The notes: a model not told the origin generated them from the sequence alone. Shown: positions 45,329 to 54,715, counted from the first letter of the stretch. The stretch: 64,000 nt of DNA from CAYZJV01 sp049310885 (GCF_049310885.1 NZ_JBMDYO010000001.1:434001-498000); one strand, 5' to 3'. A program made the numbers and translations.

Positions 45329-46138
45329 ATGAAAAAAGCTCTGTTGATCATCGCACTCTCCTGTATCGCCCTCTCCATGCTCGGTGCAGCTGGAACGCAG
45401 GAACAAATGGGCGACCAGTCATTGCAGAAAGTCTTGGACAAGGGTGTCTTCGTACTTGGTCTCGATGACTCATTCCCTCCCATGGGATACCGCAACGAAA
45501 ATAACGAAATCGTCGGTTTCGATATCGATCTTGCGAAAGAGGTAACCAAAAGGATGGGTGTTCAGCTCAAACTCCAGCCAATCGATTGGAATGCAAAGGA
45601 ACAAGAATTGAATACCGGCAATATCGATTGTATCTGGAACGGCTTCACTATCACAGAAGAACGCTCCCAGGTGATCAATTTTACCGACCCTTATGTAGAC
45701 AATGCGCAAGTGGCGGTAGTCAGATCCGATAGTCCCGTACAATCCCTTGGCGATTTAGCTGGTAAGAAAGTTGGTCTCCAAGCCGGTTCGAGTGCTGCAG
45801 ATGCAGTCAATGGAAACGAGGCCTTCGCCAACTCACTGGATGAAATCGTTGAAGTGAAAGACAACCTCACGGCTCTCATGGATCTTGAGATCGGTGGTGT
45901 CGATGCTGTCGTACTCGACCTTTTCGTGGCAAATGATAATATCAAGAGAAGTGGAAAGGATTTCAGGATTCTGGACGAACACCTCTCTTCCGAGAAATAC
46001 GGTATCGGCTTCAGGAAGAATGACCAAGCTCTACGGGACGAAGTCCAGAAGACACTCGAAGCGATGGCTGCCGATGGAACCTTGGCCAAAATTTCCACCG
46101 ATTGGTTTGGTGGTGATATCACAGTAATCGGCAAATAG
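45329..46138 (+). CDS. Amino-acid ABC transporter substrate-binding protein
   Basis: Start at 45329, with AGAGGTG upstream, gives 269 residues with a signal peptide (LLIIALSCIALSMLGAAG). The family 3 binding-protein pattern is clear: FPPMGYRNENNEIVGFDIDLAKEVTKRMGV, the ligand Arg in FTITEERSQVINFTDPY, and VGLQAGSSAADAV. It delivers a polar or basic amino acid to the permease encoded 17 bases downstream. A possible ArgR box upstream hints at arginine, ornithine or lysine, but the binding pocket cannot be read with confidence. Confidence 0.92.
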   Translation: MKKALLIIALSCIALSMLGAAGTQEQMGDQSLQKVLDKGVFVLGLDDSFPPMGYRNENNEIVGFDIDLAKEVTKRMGVQLKLQPIDWNAKEQELNTGNIDCIWNGFTITEERSQVINFTDPYVDNAQVAVVRSDSPVQSLGDLAGKKVGLQAGSSAADAVNGNEAFANSLDEIVEVKDNLTALMDLEIGGVDAVVLDLFVANDNIKRSGKDFRILDEHLSSEKYGIGFRKNDQALRDEVQKTLEAMAADGTLAKISTDWFGGDITVIGK

Positions 46139-46155
46139 TTTCCAGGAGTCTTCCG

Positions 46156-46791
46156 ATGACCAAATTGCTGCTGTTGATGCTGGAGGGAACACTTACCTCC
46201 TTGCGTATCTTTTTCCTCACGCTTCTCTTCGCGCTTCCTCTCGGACTATTGGTAGCCAAAGGGCGCATGAGTAAGCACCGCATCATCAGCTCAGTGGTCA
46301 ACGGTTATATCATGATCATGCGCGGAACGCCATTGATCCTGCAATTGATATTTGTCTACTTTGCTCCCTACTATGTGTTGGGAGCATCGGCAGATCGATT
46401 TACGGCAGTCGTAATCGCATATGTAATCAATTATGCCGCCTACTTTGCCGAAATCTATCGGGGAGGTATACAAAGCATACCGCAAGGACAATTAGAGGCT
46501 TCATCTGTACTCGGGTTCACCAAGATCCACACCTTTACCCATATTGTGATGCCACAAGTGGTAAAACGGATCATGCCTGCTATGGGTAATGAGGTCATCA
46601 CATTAGTAAAAGACACAGCACTTGCCCAAACCATTGGAGTAGCTGAATTGTTCCGGGTCGCACAGAACGCCGCTGCTAGGGAATTTTCCACTATGCCGAT
46701 TTTCATTGCGGGAGTGTTCTATTTCGTTATGAATGCCATCGTCTCAAAAAGCTTCGATTTCATTGAACGCAAGCTAGACTATTACCGGTGA
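46156..46791 (+). CDS. Amino-acid ABC transporter permease
   Basis: The 211-residue HisM/GlnP-type permease has the N-terminal LLLMLEGTLTSLRIFFLTLLFALPLG helix, the RGTPLILQL signature and an EAA loop (QGQLEASSVLGFTKIHTFTHIVMPQ). It lies between the binding protein and the ATPase in one operon and probably acts as a homodimer because only one permease gene is present. Confidence 0.94.
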   Translation: MTKLLLLMLEGTLTSLRIFFLTLLFALPLGLLVAKGRMSKHRIISSVVNGYIMIMRGTPLILQLIFVYFAPYYVLGASADRFTAVVIAYVINYAAYFAEIYRGGIQSIPQGQLEASSVLGFTKIHTFTHIVMPQVVKRIMPAMGNEVITLVKDTALAQTIGVAELFRVAQNAAAREFSTMPIFIAGVFYFVMNAIVSKSFDFIERKLDYYR

Positions 46792-46807
46792 ACAGAGGAG
46801 ATCCATC

Positions 46808-47569
46808 ATGGCAGTAATTACCGTAGAACATGTGAGAAAATCTTTCTCTACCCTGGAGGTCCTCAAAGACATCTCCTTTTCACTAAATGCGGGGGAAGTC
46901 CTTTCTATCATAGGTCCTTCCGGTTCTGGAAAGTCGACTCTTCTGCGGTGCATAACGAATCTCGAGCAAATCGATCGGGGTACCATAACCATAGGTGGGG
47001 ACACTTTGGTGACCGATGGAGTCGATGGATCAGCCCATTATGCCGATAAAGCAACAATCAGCCGTATCAGACTCCGTGTCGGTCTGGTATTCCAGAATTT
47101 CAATCTTTTTCCCCACTTCTCTGTACTCCGCAATATCACAGAAGCACAGGTACATGTGTTGAAAACCCCAAAAGATGAAGCAATCGAGCAAGCACACGAA
47201 CTGTTGCGTAAAATGGGGCTGGGGGACAAGGCGAAAGCCTATCCGTACCAACTCTCTGGGGGACAACAACAAAGGGTATCTATCGCTCGGGCTTTGGCAC
47301 TACGTCCAGAAGTACTTTGTTTTGACGAACCTACCAGTGCTCTTGATCCTGAACTCACCGGTGAAATCCTATCTGTCATAAAAGACTTGGCTGCAGAGCA
47401 CATGACCATGATGGTGGTGACCCATGAAATGGCTTTTGCCCGTGATATTTCCAATAGGGTGATTTTCATGGACGATGGCCTTATCGTAGAAGAAGGAACT
47501 CCCCAGCAGGTATTCTCAGAGGCTCAAAATGAGAGAACCAAACGCTTCCTCAATCGATTCAGTTCCTAG
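46808..47569 (+). CDS. Amino-acid ABC transporter ATP-binding protein
   Basis: The 253-residue ATPase has Walker A GPSGSGKSTLL near residue 37, the signature LSGGQQQRVSIARAL near 150 and Walker B VLCFDEPTSALDPE near 170. A switch His is in VVTHEMAFARDI. It energises the adjacent permease. The ATG has AGAGGAG upstream. Its stop overlaps the end of the convergent D-aminoacylase gene by four bases. Confidence 0.95.
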   Translation: MAVITVEHVRKSFSTLEVLKDISFSLNAGEVLSIIGPSGSGKSTLLRCITNLEQIDRGTITIGGDTLVTDGVDGSAHYADKATISRIRLRVGLVFQNFNLFPHFSVLRNITEAQVHVLKTPKDEAIEQAHELLRKMGLGDKAKAYPYQLSGGQQQRVSIARALALRPEVLCFDEPTSALDPELTGEILSVIKDLAAEHMTMMVVTHEMAFARDISNRVIFMDDGLIVEEGTPQQVFSEAQNERTKRFLNRFSS

Positions 47570-49101
47570 ACGTTCTCGAAAACTACCTCTCCGCCCTTCA
47601 CCACGAAATCTATTCCCTTACCCGGATACCCATTGTCATCCATACTATCCATATCCAACACAACTAGGTCAGCTAGGAGATTCTTCTTAATGATTCCCCT
47701 ATCGTCCAAACGAAGTCGCTTAGCAGGAATCGATGTCATCTTGGCTATCAGCTGTTCTAGTGGAATTGTTTTCAATTCCTTGCCATAACGGGTGAGTAGA
47801 TGTCTTGTAGCGCTATAAGAACGAGGATGACGCACCTTTCCACTATATAGGGCATCGGTTCCGAAACATCCGAGATGATGAGAAAGAATAGTCGTAAGCG
47901 ATTTTTCGGTCTGGGTGATATCGGCCATGACTGCCGTCTGGGGGCCTTCCATTAAAAGATCGAAAAGAAGGTCGAAGGGGTCTATTCCCCTCCTTACAGC
48001 CAGAGAAGATAGACTCTGACCCTTCATCTCCTCCTTACCATCCAGATGCATGACCGAGATGGCCTCCCAACCACAGAGAGAAACAATACTATCCCAACCA
48101 TCTGCACAGATGATTTTCCTTTTTATCTTTTCCCGTTCGGAACGCTCTCCAAGTGCTGCCATCAAATCGTCTCTGGATAGACTCAGATGTTCGGGAGGTA
48201 AGAGACTATAGAGCGAAGTCGATCCAAAGGTATAGGGATACTGGTCAAAGCCTACTTCAAGACCTTTGTTTGCATAGGAGTCCAATAGCTTCAGCATATA
48301 GGGAACAAGGTACTGGTTTCTCTTCCCAATTGCCTTAAGGTGTGAAATCTCGATCCGAACATGGGATTGGAAAGCTAGACCAAGAACCTCTTCCAACGAA
48401 TCGAGGACACCGTCTCCTTCGCATCTATGGTGCACTGCGAACAGCCTATCCCTGTCTGATGTAACATCCAATAATGCCAAGATTTCATCACGGTTTGCAA
48501 ATAGGCAGGGAGCATAGTACAACCCACTAGATAATCCAGCAGCACCTTGGTCATACGATTGGTTCAACAATTCGACCATGGTAGCGATTTCCCTCTGTGT
48601 AGCCGTTCTATTGGGATTACCCTCCATGGCCGCTATCCTGAGAGGAGCATGGGCTTGCAAGGGTACTAATCGGGTCCGGCATCCCTGTTTTTGGGAAAAT
48701 TCCATATACGTGGCCACATCATGCCAAGGCCATGGCTTAGAGAACGTCCCAAGGATATCAGTAGCCATTTGAGAAAGGAGCTCGCGCTTGCTTTGGTTCT
48801 CTGACAAGGGATAGACTCCCATTCCACAATTGCCCACCACCTCGGTAGTGATTCCCTGAGTTATCTTTTCTTCCATCTCGGGATTATTCATGAGATGGAG
48901 ATCACTATGTCCATGCATGTCAATAAAACCCGGTACCAAAAGCCTTCCCTTCAGATTGATCGTTTTCTTGGCTTGAAGTCCTTCTCTTCGGGGACCTGCA
49001 TAGAGGATCTTGTCTTTTTCGATCGCAACCATTCCAGGATAGGGAGGAGTACCTGTTCCATCGATTATCTTGGCATTGAAGAGCAGTATTGAAGTCTCCA
49101 T
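47566..49101 (-). CDS. N-acyl-D-amino-acid deacylase (D-aminoacylase family)
   Basis: The 511-residue amidohydrolase shows the ligands of the D-aminoacylase fold. HGHSDLHL supplies HxH near residue 64, VVGNCGMG supplies the bridging Cys near 95, and AVHHRCEGDG and IEISHLKAIG supply two His. An Asp follows in CFGTDALYSG near 393. These enzymes release D-amino acids from N-acyl forms. It converges on the amino-acid ABC operon and may process an imported acylated substrate. The length and motif set are normal. Exact specificity is unknown. Confidence 0.88.
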   Translation of the reverse strand: METSILLFNAKIIDGTGTPPYPGMVAIEKDKILYAGPRREGLQAKKTINLKGRLLVPGFIDMHGHSDLHLMNNPEMEEKITQGITTEVVGNCGMGVYPLSENQSKRELLSQMATDILGTFSKPWPWHDVATYMEFSQKQGCRTRLVPLQAHAPLRIAAMEGNPNRTATQREIATMVELLNQSYDQGAAGLSSGLYYAPCLFANRDEILALLDVTSDRDRLFAVHHRCEGDGVLDSLEEVLGLAFQSHVRIEISHLKAIGKRNQYLVPYMLKLLDSYANKGLEVGFDQYPYTFGSTSLYSLLPPEHLSLSRDDLMAALGERSEREKIKRKIICADGWDSIVSLCGWEAISVMHLDGKEEMKGQSLSSLAVRRGIDPFDLLFDLLMEGPQTAVMADITQTEKSLTTILSHHLGCFGTDALYSGKVRHPRSYSATRHLLTRYGKELKTIPLEQLIAKMTSIPAKRLRLDDRGIIKKNLLADLVVLDMDSMDDNGYPGKGIDFVVKGGEVVFENV

Positions 49102-49149
49102 TGCCCTATGATACTCCTTTGCTCAAACTTGGAGAAGATGCGGGTAGTA

Positions 49150-49178
49150 TTCAATAAATCGATTCATTTGTGTATACT
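49150..49178 (+). promoter_or_regulatory. Promoter of the flavoprotein gene
   Basis: TTCAAT (49150-49155), a 17-base spacer and TATACT (49173-49178), followed by AAAGGGG and a GTG start at 49202. Confidence 0.45.
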
Positions 49179-49201
49179 TATGGGTACAAAGGGGTATAAA
49201 C

Positions 49202-50503
49202 GTGGATGCATATGATGTGGTGATAATCGGCTCTGGACCGGCAGGTATGGGTGCGGCTTTCGAATTGATCGCCAAAAAATCCGACCTCTCTATACTCATA
49301 CTCGACCAGGAACGATTCTCCACCGGCGGCATGAGAAACGACTGCAAGATGAACTTCACCTACCCTATAGGATTCCCCGAAGAATACTGGACCAAGGAAC
49401 AGGCACAACAGTATCTTGCGGGTGTCACCAAATTTCTAAAACCAGATATCATGGATAAAAGCAATATTTCCATTTACCAACGTAGGGCTCAACGTTTGGG
49501 GTGTCGGCTTCTGGAAATTCAGCAATCTCACCTAGGAACTGACGGAGGACTCTTGCTTATCAAGCGTCTGCTCGCCGAATTGAATTCACTTGGTGTCCAC
49601 CTCGCACTGGGGGAGAGTATGTTGTCGGTAGATGATGTGAAGAAATATATTGTCACCGATAAACGGGATATAGGATACAAAAAACTGTTGATAGCACCAG
49701 GGCGAAGGGGCTTCCATTTTCTCCAGATGATGATGCAAAGTCTCGGAGTACCGTTCGTTGATAATATTGTTGATATCGGAATTAGAGTAGAGACGAGATT
49801 GGAACACTATCCTATCGTAAAGGATTATTACGACCCAAAATTCTATTTCCCCGAGAAGGTACGTACCTTCTGCACCAATAGTGGGGATGCCCACGTGGTT
49901 AAGGAGAAATATACCAGCGCCCGTGGTGATATCTGGTATTCAGTGAACGGACACGCCTATTCTGCAGCCACCCATGAAGCGAACGGAATGGTCAACTTCG
50001 CCATATTGAAAACTGTTAAATTCACAGCCCCCTTGGCTAGTGGACAAGCCTATGCCGAAAACCTTGGTATGCAAGCGGCATTGATGGGCGGAGGTAGACC
50101 GCTCATGCAGCGCGTTGGAGACTTCAGATTGGGTTCTCGCAGCAAGGAAAATAGTTTCAATACCGATCTGTACGACTTCCCTCCGAGTCTCAAGGACTGT
50201 TGCCCAGGTGACATCTCGCTTGCTATGCCTGCCAAAATCCTTCGGGTTATCTGGAAGGCAATGAAAAATCTGGATACAATTGTTCCAGGAGTACTCCACC
50301 CTTCTACCATCATGTATTACCCTGAGATCAAATTGTATGCAAACAAACCGGTCTTCAAGGATTCCCACTTCAGTGTGACCGATTCGGTCTATCTCGCAGG
50401 AGACGGAGCTGGAACGAGCCGCGGAATCACAGCAGCATGGGCAAGCGGAATCCGCTCAGCAGAGGGGATCTTGAAATCCTTCTCCTCTACATCAAGGGGC
50501 TGA
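49202..50503 (+). CDS. FAD-dependent oxidoreductase
   Basis: The 433-residue flavoprotein starts with GTG (AAAGGGG nine bases upstream). The N-terminal FAD dinucleotide motif VVIIGSGPAGMGAAFEL and the C-terminal VYLAGDGAGTSRGITAAWASG that closes the FAD site are clear. Several cysteines (NDCKMN, FCTNSGD, KDCCPGD) may be functional. It resembles uncharacterised FAD-dependent dehydrogenases related to COG2509. The substrate is unknown. Its 3' end overlaps the convergent cardiolipin synthase gene by 17 bases. Confidence 0.87.
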   Translation: MDAYDVVIIGSGPAGMGAAFELIAKKSDLSILILDQERFSTGGMRNDCKMNFTYPIGFPEEYWTKEQAQQYLAGVTKFLKPDIMDKSNISIYQRRAQRLGCRLLEIQQSHLGTDGGLLLIKRLLAELNSLGVHLALGESMLSVDDVKKYIVTDKRDIGYKKLLIAPGRRGFHFLQMMMQSLGVPFVDNIVDIGIRVETRLEHYPIVKDYYDPKFYFPEKVRTFCTNSGDAHVVKEKYTSARGDIWYSVNGHAYSAATHEANGMVNFAILKTVKFTAPLASGQAYAENLGMQAALMGGGRPLMQRVGDFRLGSRSKENSFNTDLYDFPPSLKDCCPGDISLAMPAKILRVIWKAMKNLDTIVPGVLHPSTIMYYPEIKLYANKPVFKDSHFSVTDSVYLAGDGAGTSRGITAAWASGIRSAEGILKSFSSTSRG

Positions 50504-52025
50504 AGAGCTTCAGGATATTCCTAAACAGTCGTACAGGAAATGGTCGCTCTTCCTCCTCCGATAATGAAATCTCGGTACAAAGATCGAGGGTCCTTACCAT
50601 ATCGTTGCGAACTTTCACGGCAACGGAAGAGAAGAAAAAGACTACTCCACATTCAAAGTGGAGGTAAAAACTCCGATAATCCATATTTGTTGTTCCCACG
50701 ATGGAAACTTCATCATCTGAGACAAACATCTTTGCGTGCATGAAACCGGGTGTATATTCGAAGATCCGGACACCTGCTTGCATTAAAGTCAAGTAATGGG
50801 ATTTTGAAACCGGGTGCACATACCATTTATCGGGAAATTTCGGCGTGATAATGCGTACATCCACACCACTTTGAGCTGCAACACAGAGGGCTGTGACCAT
50901 TTGGGTATCGATTATCAGATAAGGTGTTGTTATCCACACGTAATCGCGTGCATGGTTAATGATTTGGATATACGCATTCTCAGAGATATTCTCACCATCC
51001 AAAGGACTGTCACCAAAGGGTTGTACGTACCCATCGGAGGGGAATTCCTCTGTTGGCACGAATTCGGTGAGATCGACATCTTCTCCCGTAGTGAACATCC
51101 ACTGCTGGAAGAACATGAGGGTAAGATTCCATACCGCAAAGCCTTTCAACATTACGGTGGTGTCTTTCCAATGCCCATACCGAATCTTACGATTGATGTA
51201 CTCATCGGCAAAATTTATTCCCCCGGTAAATCCGACATTCCCATCAATTATCAGCATCTTCCTATGGTCACGATAGTTCAATTTGGCATTGAGGTGTGGT
51301 TTTATACGATTGAAAACGCCCACCTTGAAACCCATGTTGCGCAAAGTCTTCTCATATTTGGAAGGGAGTGTCTGAATGCTTCCCAAATCATCATACATAA
51401 GGCGTATGACCACACCTTCGGCTAACTTTTGTCGCAGCAGCGTCAGCATCGCAGACCACATCTCTCCATCTTCAACGATAAAATATTCGAATAGGATGAA
51501 TCTTCTTGCTTTTTCGACTTCTGCCAGGATTTGGGCAAACGCAGCTTCACCCAAGGAGAAATACTCAACTTTTGTCTTATCCCATGCAGCACTTCCAGTC
51601 AGATTATAGATATAGTTGGATTGTCTGGCGAGATTTGCAGAACGTTCCTGGAGATCTGAGCGGATCTGAGGATCAGGTTCCGGCAATACCGCTCTCATCT
51701 CCTTCTCATAATGTTCCTGGTACTTGGCCATTTGACGGGCGACCCTACGACCAAGGCGTTTGTTCCCGAACAATATATAGAACGGTACGCCGAAAATCGG
51801 TGCTATAAGGATAACCAGAATCCAAGAAATCTTGAATACCGGGTGGTCATCCCTACTGACAATGAAAAAGACACTAACAAATGCAACCGTGTATACAAAT
51901 GGGATATAGTACGCACTGATGCTCACAAAGTTGATGATCAGCCAGACCAACACCGAAATCTGGACCGCAAGCAAAGCGATAAATGTAAAAAGTCTCCCGG
52001 TAAGGAGTTTGAGAAACTTTTTCAT
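50487..52025 (-). CDS. cls: Cardiolipin synthase (phospholipase D family)
   Basis: The 512-residue membrane enzyme joins two phosphatidylglycerols into cardiolipin. Two N-terminal transmembrane helices (about 10-60) precede two HKD motifs: NYRDHRKMLIIDGNVGFTGG near residue 252 and FMHAKMFVSDDEVSIVGTTNMD near 430. The length is typical. The ribosome site is only AAGAAG, in the tail of the upstream TPR gene, so translation may be coupled. Confidence 0.93.
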   Translation of the reverse strand: MKKFLKLLTGRLFTFIALLAVQISVLVWLIINFVSISAYYIPFVYTVAFVSVFFIVSRDDHPVFKISWILVILIAPIFGVPFYILFGNKRLGRRVARQMAKYQEHYEKEMRAVLPEPDPQIRSDLQERSANLARQSNYIYNLTGSAAWDKTKVEYFSLGEAAFAQILAEVEKARRFILFEYFIVEDGEMWSAMLTLLRQKLAEGVVIRLMYDDLGSIQTLPSKYEKTLRNMGFKVGVFNRIKPHLNAKLNYRDHRKMLIIDGNVGFTGGINFADEYINRKIRYGHWKDTTVMLKGFAVWNLTLMFFQQWMFTTGEDVDLTEFVPTEEFPSDGYVQPFGDSPLDGENISENAYIQIINHARDYVWITTPYLIIDTQMVTALCVAAQSGVDVRIITPKFPDKWYVHPVSKSHYLTLMQAGVRIFEYTPGFMHAKMFVSDDEVSIVGTTNMDYRSFYLHFECGVVFFFSSVAVKVRNDMVRTLDLCTEISLSEEEERPFPVRLFRNILKLFSPLM

Positions 52026-52031
52026 GCCATA

Positions 52032-53120
52032 CTACTTCTTATGTTCTTCATCTCCATCATCAAAATCATCATCGAATAGCGCCGATTCAACACTCGGCTC
52101 TTCATCGGCCTCTATGTTTACCTCAGGATCATTATCGTCATAATCCTCTGCATCGAGCTCAATATTCGGTTCCAAATCGTCATCTTCATCTACTTCCGTG
52201 TTGGGAAGACTATCATCGAAAAGGTCGTTCTCATAAAGCGTAGAGACTAACTCGTCATCGACATCGTCATCGTCAACATCATCTTTGCTATCGGGTCTCT
52301 TCTCGAGCTCTTCCAATAGTTGCTCGACTTCATCTCTAGATACGGTAGAGGTTCTGAAAAACTCTCGCTCTAGGGATTGCTGCAGGTATGTCCGGGCTTT
52401 CCGCATCTTTCCGAGTGCTATCATAACCTTAGCGGCATGCACATAGGCCTCGGGGAAACGGATATCGTCACGTGACAGCAACTCCTCATAGAGTTGGTGT
52501 GCTTCAACCAAAGCCCCCGTCTTAAGCAGATAAAGACCTTTATTATCAGTAAGCCCTGGACTTTGGTCTATAAGCTGCTCACATTCGTCCAGAAGGGCAG
52601 AAGCAGCATCAAGCCGATCATCAGCAAGAAGATAGGTACCCAAGTTGATCAGGAGGGTCTTATCTCTCCTCCCCTCGTCATATACCGTTTGCAACTCATC
52701 GATGGCCTCATTACGCCTATCGAGAACCCAAAGGGCCATGGTACGGGCAATCCTAGCGCTTATAATGATCTCCCCATCCGGTTGTCGCTTCCCGCGTTCC
52801 TTCTCTAAGACACTATCGTAGATTTGTAGTGCAATCTCCTTGTCTCCCCTCTGGACGAACAAATTGCCCAACATAATCGTGTAATTAGCTGGCAATCCAG
52901 CTTTCCACGCCTTCAAGTAGAGTCTCCAGGCTTTCTCCGCATCCGGTTGTTTGGCACTCAATGCCCTCGATCCAAGCGCCACCAGAATGTAACCCCTCTT
53001 CCAATAGATGAATCCAGCGAAAATGAGTATGATAAGCAATAGCCTGACAGATTGCGCAACAGGTAAAATCATGATCCCTATGATTGCGACGAGAAACGCC
53101 AGCAATGTAGGATTTTTCAT
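52032..53120 (-). CDS. Membrane TPR-like protein with a long acidic tail
   Basis: Start at 53120 (GGAGG six bases upstream) gives 362 residues. Two hydrophobic segments at residues 5-45 anchor it. Helical repeats follow from about 50 to 275 (AWRLYLKAWKAGLPANYTIMLGNLF, DKTLLINLGTYLLADDRLDAASALL). The last 80 residues are almost all Asp, Glu and small residues (KDDVDDDDVDDELV and similar runs). Such tails may bind cations or basic proteins. It lies six bases upstream of cls. Function unknown. Confidence 0.8.
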   Translation of the reverse strand: MKNPTLLAFLVAIIGIMILPVAQSVRLLLIILIFAGFIYWKRGYILVALGSRALSAKQPDAEKAWRLYLKAWKAGLPANYTIMLGNLFVQRGDKEIALQIYDSVLEKERGKRQPDGEIIISARIARTMALWVLDRRNEAIDELQTVYDEGRRDKTLLINLGTYLLADDRLDAASALLDECEQLIDQSPGLTDNKGLYLLKTGALVEAHQLYEELLSRDDIRFPEAYVHAAKVMIALGKMRKARTYLQQSLEREFFRTSTVSRDEVEQLLEELEKRPDSKDDVDDDDVDDELVSTLYENDLFDDSLPNTEVDEDDDLEPNIELDAEDYDDNDPEVNIEADEEPSVESALFDDDFDDGDEEHKK

Positions 53121-53189
53121 AACAAGCCTCCAGTAAGATTTATCCCTATCATGCCATATTTCACATTGTATTGCCACCCGTACAAGCTC

Positions 53190-53218
53190 TTGTCATACCC
53201 TCGGATCGAAGGTACTGT
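53190..53218 (+). promoter_or_regulatory. Promoter of queH, leaderless arrangement
   Basis: TTGTCA (53190-53195), a 17-base spacer and TACTGT (53213-53218), then six bases (ACAGGT) and the ATG at 53225. The transcript is predicted to begin at the start codon. Confidence 0.5.
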
Positions 53219-53224
53219 ACAGGT

Positions 53225-53770
53225 ATGGAAAGGAAACCATTGTTACTCCATTGCTGTTGTGGACCGTGTTCCACTAGCTCGATAGAAAGGCTCAGAGAAC
53301 TCGGCTATGAACCAGTGCTTTTTTTCGGTAACAGCAACATTTATCCTCCACAGGAGGCACAAAAGAGATTCCTCAATCTGGAGACAGTTGCAAAACATTT
53401 CGATCTCCGGATCATCCACCATGAATACAATCACAAAGCATGGCTGAAGGAAGTTGCCGGTCACGAAACAGATCCTGAGCGAGGAGAACGGTGTTCGATC
53501 TGCTTCGCCTACAATCTCAAAGAGGCTGCTGACGAGGCTGTAAAACAAGGAATCCCTTACTTCACTACGACCCTTACAGTCAGCCCTCATAAGAGTGCCC
53601 CTACAATTTTTTCCATTGGTGATACCTGGGATGAATTTGTTGCTATCGATTTTAAGAAGAAGGCCGGTTACCAGAGAAGTATAGAACTCTCCAGATTATT
53701 GGATCTCTATCGTCAAGATTACTGTGGATGCGAGTTTTCCCGTAGAGAAAAGAGCCCTGTAGAGCCCTAA
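53225..53770 (+). CDS. queH: Epoxyqueuosine reductase QueH
   Basis: The 181-residue DUF208/QueH protein carries the metal- and cluster-binding cysteines: LLHCCCGPCS at residues 6-15, RCSICFAYNL near 95 and YCGCEFSRRE near 165. QueH replaces the unrelated QueG and performs the last step of queuosine synthesis in tRNA. I start at 53225, which gives the usual N-terminus. The longer frame upstream has no signal of being coding. No good Shine-Dalgarno is present. Confidence 0.9.
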   Translation: MERKPLLLHCCCGPCSTSSIERLRELGYEPVLFFGNSNIYPPQEAQKRFLNLETVAKHFDLRIIHHEYNHKAWLKEVAGHETDPERGERCSICFAYNLKEAADEAVKQGIPYFTTTLTVSPHKSAPTIFSIGDTWDEFVAIDFKKKAGYQRSIELSRLLDLYRQDYCGCEFSRREKSPVEP

Positions 53771-53825
53771 TAACAAGAATGAATGGTATGCAAGCAAGCT
53801 TTCGTTTCCGGCATTCGTTTGGAAA

Positions 53826-54638
53826 TTAGGTGAGGATGATTAGACTTGCCGCCATCACCGCCATACCCCCGAGGATTCCATAGATAGCTAAGTGGTGCTC
53901 CCCATACCGTTCTGCTGTTGGCAATAGTTCATCGAAAGAGATGTAGATCATGACACCTGCAGTGGAAGCCAGAACCAACCCCAGCATGAGATCCGCGTTT
54001 GAAAACGAGAACAGCATGAGCCCTAACAGAGCACCCAGCATCTCCGACAACCCCGATAATAAGGCAATGCCCAGACTTTTCGCACGATTGCCCGTTGCAA
54101 AATAAATAGGAACCGCAACAGCAATTCCTTCTGGAATATTATGGATGGCAATAGCGATAGCGATACTGATACCGATCTGAGGATCAGCCATATAACTGGT
54201 GAAAGTTGCCAAACCTTCAGGAAGATTGTGAATCGCAATTGCGAGTGCTGATAGTATCCCAGTCCTGAAAAGATGGTGATCCGTACCTGCTTGGACTTTA
54301 TTGGCAAGAGTTACCACATCGGGAATCTCGTGAGGATTGTCTCTTGATGGAACAAAACGGTCAATAAGTCCAATAACCAAGATTCCTATGAAAAAGGTAA
54401 TCACCGTAACCACGTTGGCACGAGTGTCTGGGTAGAATTGTTCTAGATAGTGCAAGGACTCGGGAAGAATCTCCATAAACGAAAGATAGACCATAACCCC
54501 GGCCGAGAACCCCAAGGAAGCACAGAGGAAGTGGGAGCTGGATCGTTTTTGGAACATACTCAGCAACCCACCGATACCCGTCGAAAGACCAGCGATCAAA
54601 GTGAGCAACAAAGCGGTTGCGACTGTTACTGGGTTCAT
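53826..54638 (-). CDS. zupT: ZIP-family metal transporter (ZupT)
   Basis: The 270-residue, eight-helix ZIP transporter imports divalent metals such as zinc, iron or manganese. The twin metal-site motifs HNLPEGLATFTSYM and HNIPEGIAVAVPIYF lie near residues 135 and 160, with GFSAGVMVYLSFMEILPES in helix 2. I start at the ATG at 54638. The frame extends up to TTG at 54674, but those bases form a perfect -35 element and no ribosome site precedes either start. This fits a leaderless mRNA. Confidence 0.9.
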   Translation of the reverse strand: MNPVTVATALLLTLIAGLSTGIGGLLSMFQKRSSSHFLCASLGFSAGVMVYLSFMEILPESLHYLEQFYPDTRANVVTVITFFIGILVIGLIDRFVPSRDNPHEIPDVVTLANKVQAGTDHHLFRTGILSALAIAIHNLPEGLATFTSYMADPQIGISIAIAIAIHNIPEGIAVAVPIYFATGNRAKSLGIALLSGLSEMLGALLGLMLFSFSNADLMLGLVLASTAGVMIYISFDELLPTAERYGEHHLAIYGILGGMAVMAASLIILT

Positions 54639-54644
54639 AGCTGC

Positions 54645-54674
54645 ACCATACCCAAAATCGATAAGCGATGTCAA
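54645..54674 (-). promoter_or_regulatory. Promoter of zupT, leaderless arrangement
   Basis: Perfect minus-strand TTGACA (54669-54674), an 18-base spacer and TATGGT (54645-54650), then six bases (GCAGCT) and the ATG. The transcript should start at or beside the A of the ATG. Confidence 0.6.
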
Positions 54675-54715
54675 TTAAATTTGTTCGGCAAGTCTAACTT
54701 ATAACACAGATGCTA

